64,000 bases of DNA from Lepidonotus clava (GCA_936440205.1 OW387138.1:28911541-28975540); one strand, 5' to 3'. Shown: positions 11,068 through 23,876, counted from the first letter of the stretch. Notes: a model not told the origin generated them from the sequence alone. Program-made: numbers and translations.

Positions 11068-13521
11068 ATAAATCAACATTTTGCCAAAGATTTGTGTAAA
11101 TATATATTACTGTATTCTATAATATACCTACATGGAAGATCATTACTTGTAGTGAATGTGGTTCAATAATAAAAAAAAAAAAAAATAAAAAAAATTCTGA
11201 CAATCACAGAAACCCGAGCTACAAAGTTTACGACATGGACCAATAGTTTGTGGAGAAAATTTAACCTAGGATAACTAAATGGATACTTCTATGTCTTATC
11301 ATATTTAAGGGGAAAATAACACCTTACCCTAACTTAAAACTTTCAAACCAAAAACGATATTTAAAAAAAACACAAATAGATGCTTGATCCGGTATGGTCA
11401 CTATGCAAGGGTCCCAGGGTCAAGCTGTAGGCTGTGTGTAACACACACCGATGGGAAGGTGTCTATCTGTGTGTGATATATTCACTTAATCTGATTACCA
11501 TACGTGTGGGTATCACAAAGACCGTCATAAAGTTTATGACACTTCTGACCCCGTATGAAGTAGATATCCCAGACTTGACTGTATTATTATCAAAGTTGTT
11601 ATGACTCCGTCACTAAGTGAATAGAAATGTGTAAATGGATACAGATCATCCTTTCATTTGTTTGCATTAAGCAAAATATAAAAGGGGATTATTTCTCGAT
11701 TAAAGCCACTGATATTGATATGATATCTTTTTATATACTTCAATAGTATGTATATATGGTGCATTTAAAATATTCATTCCATTATATTTGAATATTAAAA
11801 CGAACATTTATTTCAATGATAAAGTATCGTTACTACAGTACCTGGTTATCAGTAATAAATTCAGGGTTATCCCTGTTTTTACATTAATGAGAATGATTCA
11901 ATGTAATGAAAAAGACGTGATTTATTATGCATGTTTCATCTGAGAGCGAATCAAATTAACATGATAACTGAACCTATTTCTATAATATCAGGGAGATAGG
12001 GTCCCAGGTGAATTTAGATTGGGCAAAGGGAAAAAATAGTTGATTCCGGTAACCCCATCTGCCCTAATTCTTGGCCTCGACCCTAACATTTTTAGAGACT
12101 TTTTATTGAAAATGATAAGAATTCTGTGAAATGACACCGAAATTTTGACGTTTTCTCAATGTAAGCCATTAAAAAAGATTCAACATGAAAAGCAACGACC
12201 TAACTACCCACCCTAATTCTTTGGGTTGATAATTCCGATAATACCGGAACAGAACAATTATTTCCCCTTGGCCTTATAAGGAAATGCAAATTGAAATCAA
12301 GCGTACTCGTGTTAGGGCCCAGGTAAATGTAGAATACAAAGAAAGTAAAAACATCAGATAGACTCTAGTTCATGCTCCTGACAATTAACCAATACACCCC
12401 CTGCTTTGTGTTGACTGTCAGCCTACAGTAAGCCTACAGTCCCGTTAAATGGTAGGCGTTGTGGTGTTTGACTCCTCGCCCCCGGAGTTACTGATCCCCA
12501 CTTATAAGGGTATACTGCCCCAAGTGGTAACCCTGTATATTCCGACTGGTAACCTTTTAATTTGGATACATGTATAATAATTATGAGCAATACCGTTGGT
12601 AAGGAGGCTTCGCACGTTTTCAAAAATCGCAGTCCCAACCTGGAGCACGTATTGGATTTGTAAAGGGACGTACGAACATAAAAAAAAATGGCACCCAGTC
12701 GCCCACAATTAATGCATACTTGTTTTATTGAAGACCTCTGCGGTTCTTTATAATATGTACGCATGTACTTATAGGATGTTAATATTCATGTTCAAAATGT
12801 CCTAACGAAAATCCCAGTAGTTTTATTTCATAAACCGTGTCTCACCAGAACGTAAAAGCCATTACACGTGGACATGAGGGTCGCCTACGATATCGATTTG
12901 TATAGTTATGCTCTTGATTGATAATATTTTCTATGGTGGCGTTTGGAAAATTGCCTGTATGATCATAATTATGATAGGCTTATGTTTCAATGTGGATCAT
13001 TTCGTGTGAACAGTTACATAAATAAGGGAATCACAGCAACATTTTCCTTGGTGTACAACCTTGTGACAGCGTAAATAATGCTGAGGAAATATTAGGTCAA
13101 GTCAAATGAAATGAAACAATAGTTTCTATCGTCAGTGGCACAAAATCAACCAAATATCGGTTGATAAAAGTTATCTATGGATAGGTGTTGTCTCATGACA
13201 GAAAAAATACTTATTCTGTAGACAATCCTGAAAACTTCTAAATTGAAAAAAAAAAAAAAAAAATTGTCTACTCGTGGCTTTTGATAAGTTTCCCAAACTG
13301 ACATAGATCAGGGTAGTCCATGTGTGTGGGATCAGCCGCGGATTAGTGAGGGGGTAATAGGGGTAGGATCTACTGTGGACTTAATACTACAGGGAGTCGG
13401 GGATTAAGATCAAAGTGGTCAGACCGTCAGAGGTAAAGGATCAGTCATTGAACAGCAAATAGTCTCATGAGTTAGAGCAGGTCTCACTCAGTATGATTCC
13501 TGGTTTTAAACAACTTATTCT

Positions 13522-13627
13522 TTTCGTTTTCATAAAACAATATGTGTTCGTTTTACCATTTCATGAAACAATAAGTGTTCGTTTTATCGTTTGATAAAGC
13601 AATATATGTTCAATTGGCATGAAACAA
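13522..13627. repeat. Short minisatellite, 24-31 bp units
   Basis: Three and a half degenerate units each starting TTCGTTTT, followed by a variable ATGAAACAATA-like core and a GTG. Plain tandem repeat, no coding. Confidence 0.65.
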
Positions 13628-14420
13628 AGAGAAAAACTAAAGAAAAAAACTCATATATTCTGTGTTATAGATATGTTATCTGGTTGGTTATCGCAAGAAT
13701 ACTGTACCAATCAATACTACAAAAGAACTGATATTGTATAATTCAATAAAAATTGGGAGAAGCAATGTTTTCATATTGTCCAAAAACAACTTGCCACTTT
13801 ACCCACTCATACAGTGGGTTAAGTAACCTTAAATTCAGTTTTGACATATTATAGGAGACCCCCTTCACTTTCAAGCAGGCCAGATCGATCTCTGTTTGTC
13901 CCAGGAGTCACAGTTAAGTGGTTAGACCCCCTACCCCCCTCTGATCAGCCCCCCGATTTACTCCAATCTCCTGCGGTCTATAGACCTTGAAGTGTTAGGT
14001 ACAAGGCTTCTATAGACCTTGTGCAGACATGTTCACGAAACCCCTTTTTGGTGAGATCAACATTTGTACATCATAACCAAATGGCTATCTACAAATGCAA
14101 CATTCATAAATTCTAAATGATCAGTACTGTTGATCCATAATCTATTAGTTTTTTTTTCAATGAAAACTGGTAAAAACAAGTGTTATGAACTTTTCAAACT
14201 GAAGAATAGAACGCTGGGTGGCAGCCATAAGCTATTGGTTTACCTTGCTGGGAACCAATGACAAAGACATTTCCTGGCATGGTGCACCGATAACTTATTG
14301 CTGGTACCCAAAGGCCCTAGAAATTAGCTGTCCCTCTCATTGTGAAAAATAAAGATTTTGAATTAATCACCAATATGGGGACATTCAGCATGTGTAATGT
14401 TATCTGAATAACGTCTATAT

Positions 14421-17400
14421 TAGTCTGGGGTCCAGACTCAAAAAAAGAGCTTATTTAAGGATTCTCGATGCCATAAAAAGTTTAAACCTAAAACCCTTTT
14501 GGGGTCCTAGAGGGGTCCTTTGGCAATAAAAATTTGCCGGTTGTCACCCTGTAGAGGTGTGCGTAACCATGACAACCGCCATTTTGTTTTGCGACCCTCA
14601 TTAAAATTGAACCCCTTCAGAAATGTACTGTATATGAAATATCTCACTCAATTTTTGAGTTTGGCACTTTATATCTGGTATACAAGGAACCAAGTATTAG
14701 GTGCATCTGCACAAAAGACAACATTGACCTTGGCCAAGGTCAAGGTCATCTAAATTGAGGTCGAATATCAAAAATGGTCAAAAAAATGAAATTAAACTTC
14801 TTTCAAAGTGTCCCACCCTATAGAATATGAAAGTTTATACCCAAACTTCTTTTGGTGCCCTAGAGGGGTCCTTTGGGTAGAAGAATATGCCAGTTGTCTC
14901 CCTGTAGAGGTGTGCGCAACCATTACCCACGCAATTTTGCTTACTGACCTCCTGAAATCTCATCCTTTCAGAATAACACATTCTATGTGATATCTCATTT
15001 ATTTGATAAGATAACCTTTTAATATCAGAATTCCAAGTAGTACTATAGGAGATGTTACTAGACAAAAGACAATTTTGACGTTGGCCAAGGTCAAGGTCAT
15101 CTAAACTAATGTCAAATGACGAAAATGGTCAAAAAAATGAAATTAAACTTCTTTCAAAGTGTCCCACCCTTTAGAATATGAAAGTTTATACCGAAACCTC
15201 TTTTGGTGCCCTAGAAGGGCCCTTTGGGTAGAAGAATATGCCAGTTATGTACCTGTAGAGACATGCGCAACCATTACCCTAGTGATTGTATTAACTGACC
15301 TTCTGAAATTCCATCTTTTCAGAATGACACTATTCATGTGGTATTTGATAAGAAACCCTTTTGATATCTGTTCCAAGTAGTACTATAAGAGATGTCCCTT
15401 GACAAAAAACAACTCTGACCTTGGCCAAGGTCAAGGTCAATATAATTTAGATTGATGTCAAATGACAAAAAAACGGTCAAAAAGATTGTCCAATTAAACT
15501 TCTTTCAGAGTGTCCTATTCTTAAAATATGAAAAATTATACCCAAACCTCTTTTGGTAGTGTAGAAGGGTCTTTTCAGCATAATGAAATCTCAATTGTCT
15601 CCCTGTAGAGGTGTACACAACCAATACGCACGCTATTATGTTTGCTCACCTCAAATTTCATCATTTTAGAATTGCATATTTTATGGGAAATTTCATTCAT
15701 TTTATAAGATAATGATTAAATATCTATGTTCAAAGTAGTGCTATTTCAGGAACAAATGACAAATTTGACTTTGGTAAGGTCATTCAAATTTACATCAAAT
15801 GCCGAAAACTGCAATAAAAGAATCAGAATTCAACATCTTCTCAAGTGTTCTTCTGTTGGGAACATGAAGGTTAGAGTTGTCCAGGGTACCAACCACATAG
15901 GGAAAACAGGGAAAATGGCAAAAAAGATTCCCTGACATGGAAAACAGAGGGAATTTGGAAATTTTGCCAAAAAAACTGGGAAAACACAGTGAATTTCTTT
16001 TGGCCAGGTTCTGATATTCCTGATTCTCAAGATATTAGGGATTCAACTTTTTGTTGTTGGGTTGTCCAAATGTTTTCTTTGCGCAGAGGCTGAAAAATTG
16101 CTGTAGGACAGGGGAATATCAGGGAAACCACAGGGAATTTGAAAATGGAACTTCAGTTGGTACCCCGGCTGTCTTTCATCTAGAGTCATCCCATATAGTA
16201 CTACTTGGAACTCAGATATTAAAAGATTGTTATCAAATAAATGAAATAACACATAAAAAGTGTTATTCCGAAAGAATGAAATTTCATAGCCAATACTCTA
16301 CTGGGATCATGTAGGGATCCTTAAGACTTGGTATTATGCCATTTTTCATTCTTTAGAGGTGCACATAATGGTGACCCATGCCATTTCGTTCACTTATCCC
16401 ATAAAAACGTATTTCTGTGGACTATGGTTTGAAGGTATGACAACTATACCTCTTATCGTTGTTTGTATGTAAATTCTATTCACTGAACAACATTTGTGCC
16501 AAAGAACTGGTAATCAAAGTATTTTGTTTCAATTCTAGGGTTTGCTTTTCTGAACTGGTCAAATTTAATGGATAGCATGACACAAAATGGCATGGGCAAT
16601 TCAGATTTTGAATTTCTCCAGGTCCTCTATAGGAGTACAAAGAAATTATGGATGTTTTATTCCAACAATTAAACAGTTGAGCAGAAGTTTAATTCCAATG
16701 ATTTGCATCTTTTGGCATAAGTTTATAAATTTGTTGACCTTGAACTTCACGACAGTCAAAGTCATATCTTGCAGATATGTGACTTATGTACTATTGATTT
16801 TAGATGAAAGAGACATCACATGCAAAAAGTTGCAGTCTACACAAATCAGATTTTCTGGTTAAAGGGAATGGAATGGCATAGGTCACCACTATGTACACCT
16901 CTAAAGAATGAAAACTAGTGTATCATCAAGTCTTAGGGAATCCTGTACATGACCCTGAAAGAGTATTGCTATGACATTTCATATTCCCAACAGAAGAACA
17001 CTTGAGAAGGTGTGGTATTTTAATTTATCTGTAGTTTTTATCATTTGATGTCAGTTTGAATGACCTTAACTTGACCATTGTCAAAGTTGTCTTTTGTAGG
17101 ACACATTGAAAGAAGTGATTTCAACTTTTTGACAATTTTCATTGTTTTGCATAAATCTATATAAAATTGACCTTGACCTCGCCCAAGTTTTTTTCTTTTT
17201 TCTAGAGACATCTCATATGATAGTGCTTGGAACTCAGATATTAAAAGGTTTTCTTATCAAATAAATGAGATATCACATAAAAAGTGTAATTTTGAAAGGA
17301 GGAAATTTCAGGACAGTAAGCAAAATAGATAGGGTAACAGGGAGACAACTGGCATATTCTTCTACCCAAAGGACCCCTCTAGGGCACCAAAAGAGGTTTG

Positions 17401-18516
17401 AATATAAACCTCCATATTCTAAAGGGTGAGACAATTTGAAAAGAAGTTTAATTTCTTCTTTTTTTTTACCATATTTGACATTCAACATCAATTTAGATGA
17501 CCTTGACCTTGGCCATGGTCAGAACTGTCTTTTGTCTAGAAACATCTCATAATTATAGTACTACTTGGAACTCTGATATTAAATGATTATCTTATCAAAT
17601 ACATGAGATATCACATAAAATGTGTTATTCTGAAAGGATGAAATTTCAGGACAGTAAGCAAAATAGTTAGGGTAATGGTTGTGCACACATCTACAGGGAG
17701 ACAACTGGCATATTCTTCTACCCAAAGGACCCCTCTAGGCCACCAAAAGAGGTTTGGGTATAAACCTCCATATTCTATAGGGTGGGACACTTTGAAAGAA
17801 GTTTAATTTCATTTTTTTGACCATTTTTGACATTCGACATCAATTTAGATGACCTTGACCTGGGCCAAGGTCAGAATTGTCTTTTATCTAGAAACATCTC
17901 CTATAGTACTACTTGGAATTCTGATATTAAAAGGTTATCTTATCAAATAAATGAGATATCACATAGAATGTGTTATTCTGACAGGATGAGATTTCAGGAG
18001 GTCAGTAAGCAAAATCGCGTGGGTAATGGTTGCGCACACCTCTACAGGGAGACAACTGGCATATTCTTCTACCCAAAGGACCCCTCTAGGGCACCAAAAG
18101 AGGTTTGGGTATAAACTTTCATATTCTAAAGGGTAGCACTTTGAAAGAAGTTTAATTTCATTTTTTTGACCATTTTTGATATTCGACCTCAATTTAGATG
18201 ACCTTGACCTTGGCCAAGGTCAATGTTGTCTTTTGTGCAGATGCACCTAATACTTGGTTCCTTGTATACCAGATATAAAGTGCCAAACTCAAAAATTGAG
18301 TGAGATATTTCATATACAGTACATTTCTGAAGGGGTTCAATTTTAATGAGGGTTGCCATACAAAATGGCGGTTGTCATGGTTACGCACACCTCTACAGGG
18401 TGACAACCGGCATATTTTTATTGCCAAAGGACCCCTCTAGGACCCCAAAAGGGTTTTAGGTTTAAACTTTTCATGGCATCCAGAAGCTCCAATTTCATAC
18501 CTTGGACCCCAGACTA
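14421..18516. mobile_element. 4.1 kb foldback transposon with very long inverted arms
   Basis: The left end TAGTCTGGGGTCCA at 14421 is mirrored by TGGACCCCAGACTA ending at 18516, and both are flanked by TATAT (14416-14420, 18517-18521), a plausible 5 bp target duplication. The inverted arms are about 1.4 kb each. A 77-codon frame at 14520-14753 (plus) has a near-identical mirror at 18194-18427 (minus), which shows the high arm identity. Each arm is itself an array of diverged units of about 340 bp, each with 'cctctagggcacc' and 'ccctgtagaggtg' type blocks and a GACCTTGGCCAAGGTC palindrome. The centre (about 16390-16870) is unique and has no transposase that I recognise. A 288 bp element is nested in the left arm. 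Inference: a non-autonomous foldback DNA element mobilised in trans. Confidence 0.85.
15881..16168. mobile_element. Nested 288 bp TIR element
   Basis: CCAGGGTACCAAC at 15881-15893 is mirrored at 16156-16168 (one mismatch). The interior is rich in 'agggaaaa' and 'gggaattt' words. The mirrored right arm of the host element lacks this stretch, and the arm homology resumes near 16285 at 'tttcatag.caatactct', so this was inserted or retained in only one arm. Confidence 0.65.
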
Positions 18517-18521
18517 TATAT

Positions 18522-19770
18522 GGGAGGGTCTACTGCGCAGACTCGTGAGAAAGGTGTATGTACCCAGACGGGCGGGGTAGTGGTCACCTAAACACTAAGG
18601 ATTAGAACCAGAGAGTCAATGTTTGCCCTGTAAAATGAACCAGGATTCGCCCAAACAGTCGTACTTTGTGGGCAGTCTGGTATGTTAAACAGTAATCCCT
18701 ACCAGACAAAGTAAACGACAATTAACATAGAATGATGACAAATAAAATTCCGCGATTATCGTCCTTAAAATAATTGACAATACCTAAAAATGTCATCGCC
18801 AATATTAAATAAGTTTTTTATCAATAAATCTGCGTCTATACAGGATTCTACCTTCCATACTTACATACAATGCTTTTCATAGACTACCTTCTCTGAAAAA
18901 AAACTATTCACAGATCGTGATGTCATCCAGGCATTGTTCACTAGTATTTTCACCAAGCTATAAAGCCTTCGCACTAATATTTGGAGTATCATGACACTTT
19001 TATTGATAGCGTTAGGAACAATTATGACTATTTTAAATATTGTATGGTTGTCAATCCTAGTTCAATTAATTTGGAAAAAATATTTGTTCAATTGTGTTAG
19101 GGCGGTCTGAAGTATACATATGCTCTATTTAGTTGTGAGAGGCGTGGACAGAATATTGCAGAGGACATTAGTGAACTGTTTATCACAAGTATTCAGTCCA
19201 GTTCCTGGAATAAAATGAACTCCGAGGGCTATATCTTAGATGGGTAAATTCCAAACTAAGGAAACTTACACCTGAGTAATATGAATTTTATATTCAAACG
19301 CAAAAGCTAACGATTTGAAATAGATATTACGCTGGCATTATACGATTAGAACTTGTTTGGCGAATTTGAACGAATACGAGAATACTTGAAAACCCGACGC
19401 AGAAAGCAACTGCTGCCTTTCTACAGTTTTGAAGCTCCCCTGGTGCCACCTAACGATACATTCAGACATTATCACAAAGTACTATGGTATGGTATAATTA
19501 CGGGTAACTGTTTTGTATATGAAATTCTATTTTCTATGAATATATGTCTGAAAATATATGCGTAGCGTTATCGAATATAGTTTATCAATGGGCATGGGTT
19601 ATCATGAATCGAAATCAAATAGGATTTTGTGAGTGTGAACATAAAGAGCAAACTTTTTATTTCCCATGTTTGATAGATGGTATCAAAGCATCAGCTACAA
19701 AATATACATGAATTTGTATTACGAGATAAGTGGCAAGAGGCCCAGTACTCCCTTGTTTGTGTCCACACTG
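18522..19770. other. Intergenic, no gene supported
   Basis: AT-rich spacer between two transposon clusters. One 70-codon frame near 19353 has no splice context or recognisable motif. Nothing else is seen. Confidence 0.5.
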
Positions 19771-21626
19771 GGGGCGAGTTTCACACCAATGCCATTTTAA
19801 GATCTTAACTGCTAAGATAAGATGGTTCACTTAAGACAAACTGTTCTACACACAGGATCATAACTGAAACATCTTATCTTAGCACTTACTACAGACAAAT
19901 TTAATGGGGATTCACCTTTACCCGAGGGACATGCCAACCCTTATATCAAAGGAAATAAATTGGATAAGGTTCATGCAAATATAGGTAGATGGCAGCATTG
20001 TTTAATGTATCCCTTGTATGAATATGGCAATATAGAAAATGCATTTAAGATTGGAAATTACCTGGAAAACTATTCTCTTTCTAGATTCAATTGATTCATA
20101 TAGTGATAATAGAATTTTCTATCATGAATTCATTCTGTTTATTTGTACATTTATCATTGTATATCTATATTCATTCTGAGCTTTGTATTTCCCACCACTG
20201 TGGGATGGTATGCCATCTAGTGGATACTGCATGAACTAAATAAGCTGGCAATCCACATTGGATATAAGATACTACAACTCCTATCTTCTCTAGTGTGAAA
20301 TGGCAATGTCTTAGCTACTTACTACAGAAAACAAAGAAATGATGACACTTTTTTATCTTCAATATTATCATGGTTACATATGATATGGACAAACAATAAT
20401 TATCTAATAATGTTCTACATTATTCAATGTTTAATCATGCATTGACAAGTATTTGATATTTTATTGTATTCATAGATACTACATGCTTTATTTGTACAGT
20501 CCTAAAAGTTATGATAGCCCATGAGCATCATTACACTTAAGATCTTAAATCAACATCTTATCTTAAAATGACCACCAAAAAACCAAGGTGTGAAACGGTT
20601 TTAAACTGCTGAAAGAGGCCTAACTAACTATGTTTCCAGAAAACATGTTGGTTAGAAACCCAACTATCATAAATGTGAACTTAAGATCTTAACTTTATTT
20701 AAGATTTCGATTTTGGCAGTGTGAAACGCTCCCTGGGACAAGTTCATCCAGCTAGGAAACCTTATCCTTAGTTTTTTTTCTAACAACTTGTTGGTGTAGA
20801 TTAGGTATCACTTGTATAGTAACCCAGGAACGTAATGAGCTGTACACTATGGCATGCTATTCAGAAGGAAGTACACCGGTCTTAAGAGTCATACCATTTG
20901 GATCTACCATAACTCTTTATATACCATTATTGTTCCACACAGGTCATAACTCAAGATCGTAGTGTTAGTTACGTTTTCTTTTTTTCTTTTTTTTTCATTG
21001 AGCAGCGCTCTTTATTATATCTTAGAAATTAGAAGTTACAGGTATAATTTCTCCGCTGATTTTTGGCATTTTTCTAGCTATATATGAAGACACCACAGGA
21101 CTTTTACAGGACAAAACAAGGACAATCACATTCAACCAGGACATCTACACATTAATAACGCTGTTCATGTTTCAAGAAACTCTCTTAGAGTAAAATGGCT
21201 AGGTTCCAGAACTGGACATACCTACAGGGCAGACCTAACTACATGTAAATATCAGCTGCAAACATAGAGTTTAGTTAAGAGTATCATAGTTTGAAGAAAG
21301 GCAGGAGGTACCAAATGATTGCTGTATATTCATCATAAGACATCTAACAGAGGTTGCCATCTCTTAAATTTGTTCCTTTTGTTGTCGATCTTGCAAATAT
21401 ATTCTTCAGCTAAAAGACTCTGTTTTAATTCCATTAGCCATTGCATTATATCAACATTATAGTTACGTTTTCTTGATTGTGTTTCGGACTTACGATCTTA
21501 TGTTCCTCTTGTTATCTATTTGATTATTATGTAGAGTTAAGATCAGTGTTTGTCAGAAACATCTTATCTTAAAGTTTGAGATGTAAGAAACTCATTTTAC
21601 GATTGTCCTAGTGTGAAACTCGCCCT
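19771..21626. mobile_element. Cluster of inverted GGGCGAGTTTCACAC ends (MITE-like)
   Basis: GGGGCGAGTTTCACAC opens the region at 19771 and its mirror GTGTGAAACTCGCCC closes it near 21625. Two further mirror-like ends lie inside (about 20590-20605 and 20723-20743, the latter GTGTGAAACGCTCCC), each next to AAGATCTTAA palindromes and 'cttatctta' words. This fits one element damaged by insertion, or two overlapping copies. No clear target duplication was found. A LINE fragment (20981-21459) interrupts it. Confidence 0.6.
20981..21459 (-). mobile_element. 5'-truncated L1/Tx1-like LINE with target duplication
   Basis: The insert is flanked by identical 15 bp copies TAGTTACGTTTTCTT (20966-20980, 21460-21474). 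On the minus strand it begins inside an open frame (21458 to stop at 21333) and then has a 3' UTR. An AATAAA (21011-21016) and an A-rich tail at 20981-20996 end it. The 41-codon end of the frame includes WLMELKQSLLAEE and, near its close, FKRWQPLLDVL, resembling the C-terminal tail of ORF2 in L1/Tx1-type LINEs. Only the last part was copied, the usual outcome of incomplete reverse transcription. Clean duplications imply a fairly recent insertion. Family assignment rests on a short tail. Confidence 0.75.
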
Positions 21627-22748
21627 ACGCCCTTTCTTAAAAGGGAAAATGGGTTTACAAATAATATAATAATCTATGAGGTACCTTTGTTCCTTATCGA
21701 AATAAAATAGGTATGGTCATAATCAACTATTGTTTTTCGTGTATACATACAGATACCTACGATGAGGAAAATTGAGATTGGTACTCCATTATAATGTCAT
21801 CCTTGATCTAAAATTATAAATCGACTATCGAGGAAAATAATTTATTCAAAGTGATAACAGACTGTTTAACCATAATTCTAAATCCATAACAGGTTCCCCA
21901 AAACAAAATGTGCGTTGCTCCAATGCAAGAAGATCTCATCAAAACAAAGAAAACTATATGTCACCATGCTTATTTCTGAGTGAGATGATAAGAAAGATAG
22001 TGTCCTTAACTATAGAAGTCTATGGGCAGAATATGCTTAGTGATATTCAACTGAATGTAGAATATTCAAAATCCATTACAGCCATACCAAATCTCAGAAA
22101 TATGTACCTTAGCACTATACCAAGTTTTCAAAGCCAAAAAAGGTAGGGGTCACAAATGTAATTTGATCACTGGGAGCTGATAAAGCCTTCATAAGTGATT
22201 ATTTCTGTATTATCCTTTATAAATCTCTCATCTATTCCCCTAAATTTGCTGCAGAAAAAAACTAACAATTATTGATTTTATTTCAAAACCAACACCTTCT
22301 CATGTCTAAAGAAGAATTCCTTATTTTGAGGCATTTCATTTTTGTCACAACTGTGATCAATTTGGCACACTTGGAAGACCATGATATTTCCTGAAAGTTC
22401 AATGCTTTGGAATAAATACCTTTAAAAAAATGTTATGTGAAATTTTAAGATTAAAAGATTTTGAAATTTTGCCACCAGGGGGCACAGCTGTGAACAGCTT
22501 GTTATCCCTTTAAGCATATTTGATATTTTTGGTAATTTGATGGACGATTTGTAACATTCTTGCCCCGGTGCAATTCGTATGAGAAGTAATTGTGATCTAA
22601 TCGGCTGATTAGCGGTGCATATTGGAGGCAGATCGTATTACCAGGCCATATGTACCGCTCTCTGTGAACTCCTTGTTTTCAGTAATTTGAACATATTTTT
22701 CATTTTGTTTGAGTGATAAGATAAAGAAGGAGCTTTGGGGTTATCCTC
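21627..22748. other. Intergenic, no gene supported
   Basis: AT-rich. One 78-codon frame at 21910-22146 lacks flanking splice sites and motif. A short palindrome (CTAATCGGCTGATTAG) lies near 22598. Nothing else is supported. Confidence 0.45.
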
Positions 22749-22835
22749 GGGTGGCTGTATGACCCATGGGGATCATACAAACCTCGGGCTTCGCCTTCGG
22801 TATGTGACAATCCCCTATGGGTCATACGGCCATCC
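22749..22835. mobile_element. Miniature foldback repeat
   Basis: Arms of about 25 bp (GTATGACCCATGGGGAT inside the left, mirrored by ATCCCCTATGGGTCATAC on the right, few mismatches) surround a GC-rich loop with its own small stem (CGGGCTTCGCC). Very compact, about 87 bp, immediately upstream of the candidate exon of gene C. Confidence 0.65.
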
Positions 22836-22851
22836 TTGGACGCCCCCGCAG

Positions 22852-22927
22852 ACCTTCAGAAAGGCTTGTCATATACACCCTTCTCACGACCCTGCGCACT
22901 GCAGTCCACCCAACCAGCCGGCCCAAG
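22852..22927 (+). CDS. Gene C candidate upstream exon (E0)
   Basis: Acceptor 'cgcccccgcag' and donor AAG/gtggcg bound a 76 bp segment. Read with one leading base it is open and ends in phase 0, which matches the next exon at 23814. The peptide ends TAVHPTSRPK and would join LPAISTPS. The donor is below consensus and another frame is also open, so this exon is tentative. If correct, gene C continues further upstream, because the exon needs two bases from an earlier exon. Confidence 0.35.
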
Positions 22928-22969
22928 GTGGCGGGAGTCAGGCACCTGGGTCAGTGCACTTCATATAGG

Positions 22970-23813
22970 GAAACACAGGGACAATTCTGAACTTTTTGTC
23001 TAAACCTCATCAATACACTGACAAAAAGGCAAATTGATCATTTTTAGCACCCATATTAGTATGCAAAAAGATTTGTTCTTTGCAACAAGTAACTTAATTT
23101 TATGAAAAAAGATGTAGGCCTAGTTTGGATACATTAAGGAATATTTCAGCTCAGCTTGACTTTTATTTTGAAAGGAGGGCAACTCTGAAAACAAGTTGAT
23201 TTCATGTACTCACCAAGAGGGATTGTTTTGGACCTCAGTCACCACAAACACAATCACCCTTTCCCCCCTCCCCTCCCACATACAAGCCCATACACTGCTA
23301 TATAGGTACAGACCTTTGACCACCTGAGTGGGCACCAATTGTCACTACACTCTGCACCAAGCCTAGTGGTCAGTGCTGCAGACTGAATTGGACTGCACTC
23401 CCCTCACCAGGGTTCATATTTCTGCCTAGAGGGGGTGCCACCTTTAGTAAGAAGGGTGTAAGTCACCTGTCTTGGGAACACAGGTATCTGATACTATTAG
23501 AACCAGTTAACGTTCTTATGCTCAGCGCCGAACACCTCATATATGAAGATAATGTAGTGAGGGGCTACAGTCTATATGTACAGTACAAAAACAGTCTTCA
23601 CCAACACACAATGATTATTGTGTAGTCTTGTATAATTATTCTTTCTGTGTCTGTGTCTTCTTGTGCCCATCACGAACTGGGAGGGTTTAGCAACCTCCAA
23701 GCCCCTTTCATATAAACGCTATTTATGATAGAGGATTATTTTCATTCCACAAGTTCTTTGAACAGCCTTTACCTTCACTTTATTTCATATTAATGTATGT
23801 TTGTTTCCCCCAG
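22970..23813. other. Spacer or intron before gene C exon E1
   Basis: Mixed sequence with a pyrimidine-rich stretch (about 23260-23280) and no supported exon. It ends in the strong acceptor ttgtttcccccag at 23813. Confidence 0.45.
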
Positions 23814-23876
23814 TTACCGGCCATCTCGACCCCCAGCGCCGACCACCTCCTGCCCAGGATCGTTCTCAAAGACCCG
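23814..23876 (+). CDS. Gene C exon E1 (partial unknown protein)
   Basis: 63 bp, phase 0-0, between ttgtttcccccag and CCG/gtaagt, both near consensus. It encodes LPAISTPSADHLLPRIVLK plus DP, GC-richer than its flanks. This is an internal exon, so the start codon lies upstream and was not found. It joins E2 in frame. Gene C product family is not recognised. Confidence 0.8.

Larger units (their letters stand above)
8900..14420. other. Intergenic, no gene supported
   Basis: AT-rich DNA with homopolymer A tracts (about 11168-11193 and 13245-13263), a direct repeat (10413/11048) and a small minisatellite (13522-13627). No splice-flanked coding segment was found. A GC-richer patch at 12430-12540 has only short frames. 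Confidence 0.45.

Noticed and set aside
14520-14753. 77-codon frame repeated at 18194-18427
   Set aside because: The match reflects the inverted arms of the foldback element. The frame has no start context or known motif, so I do not call a gene.
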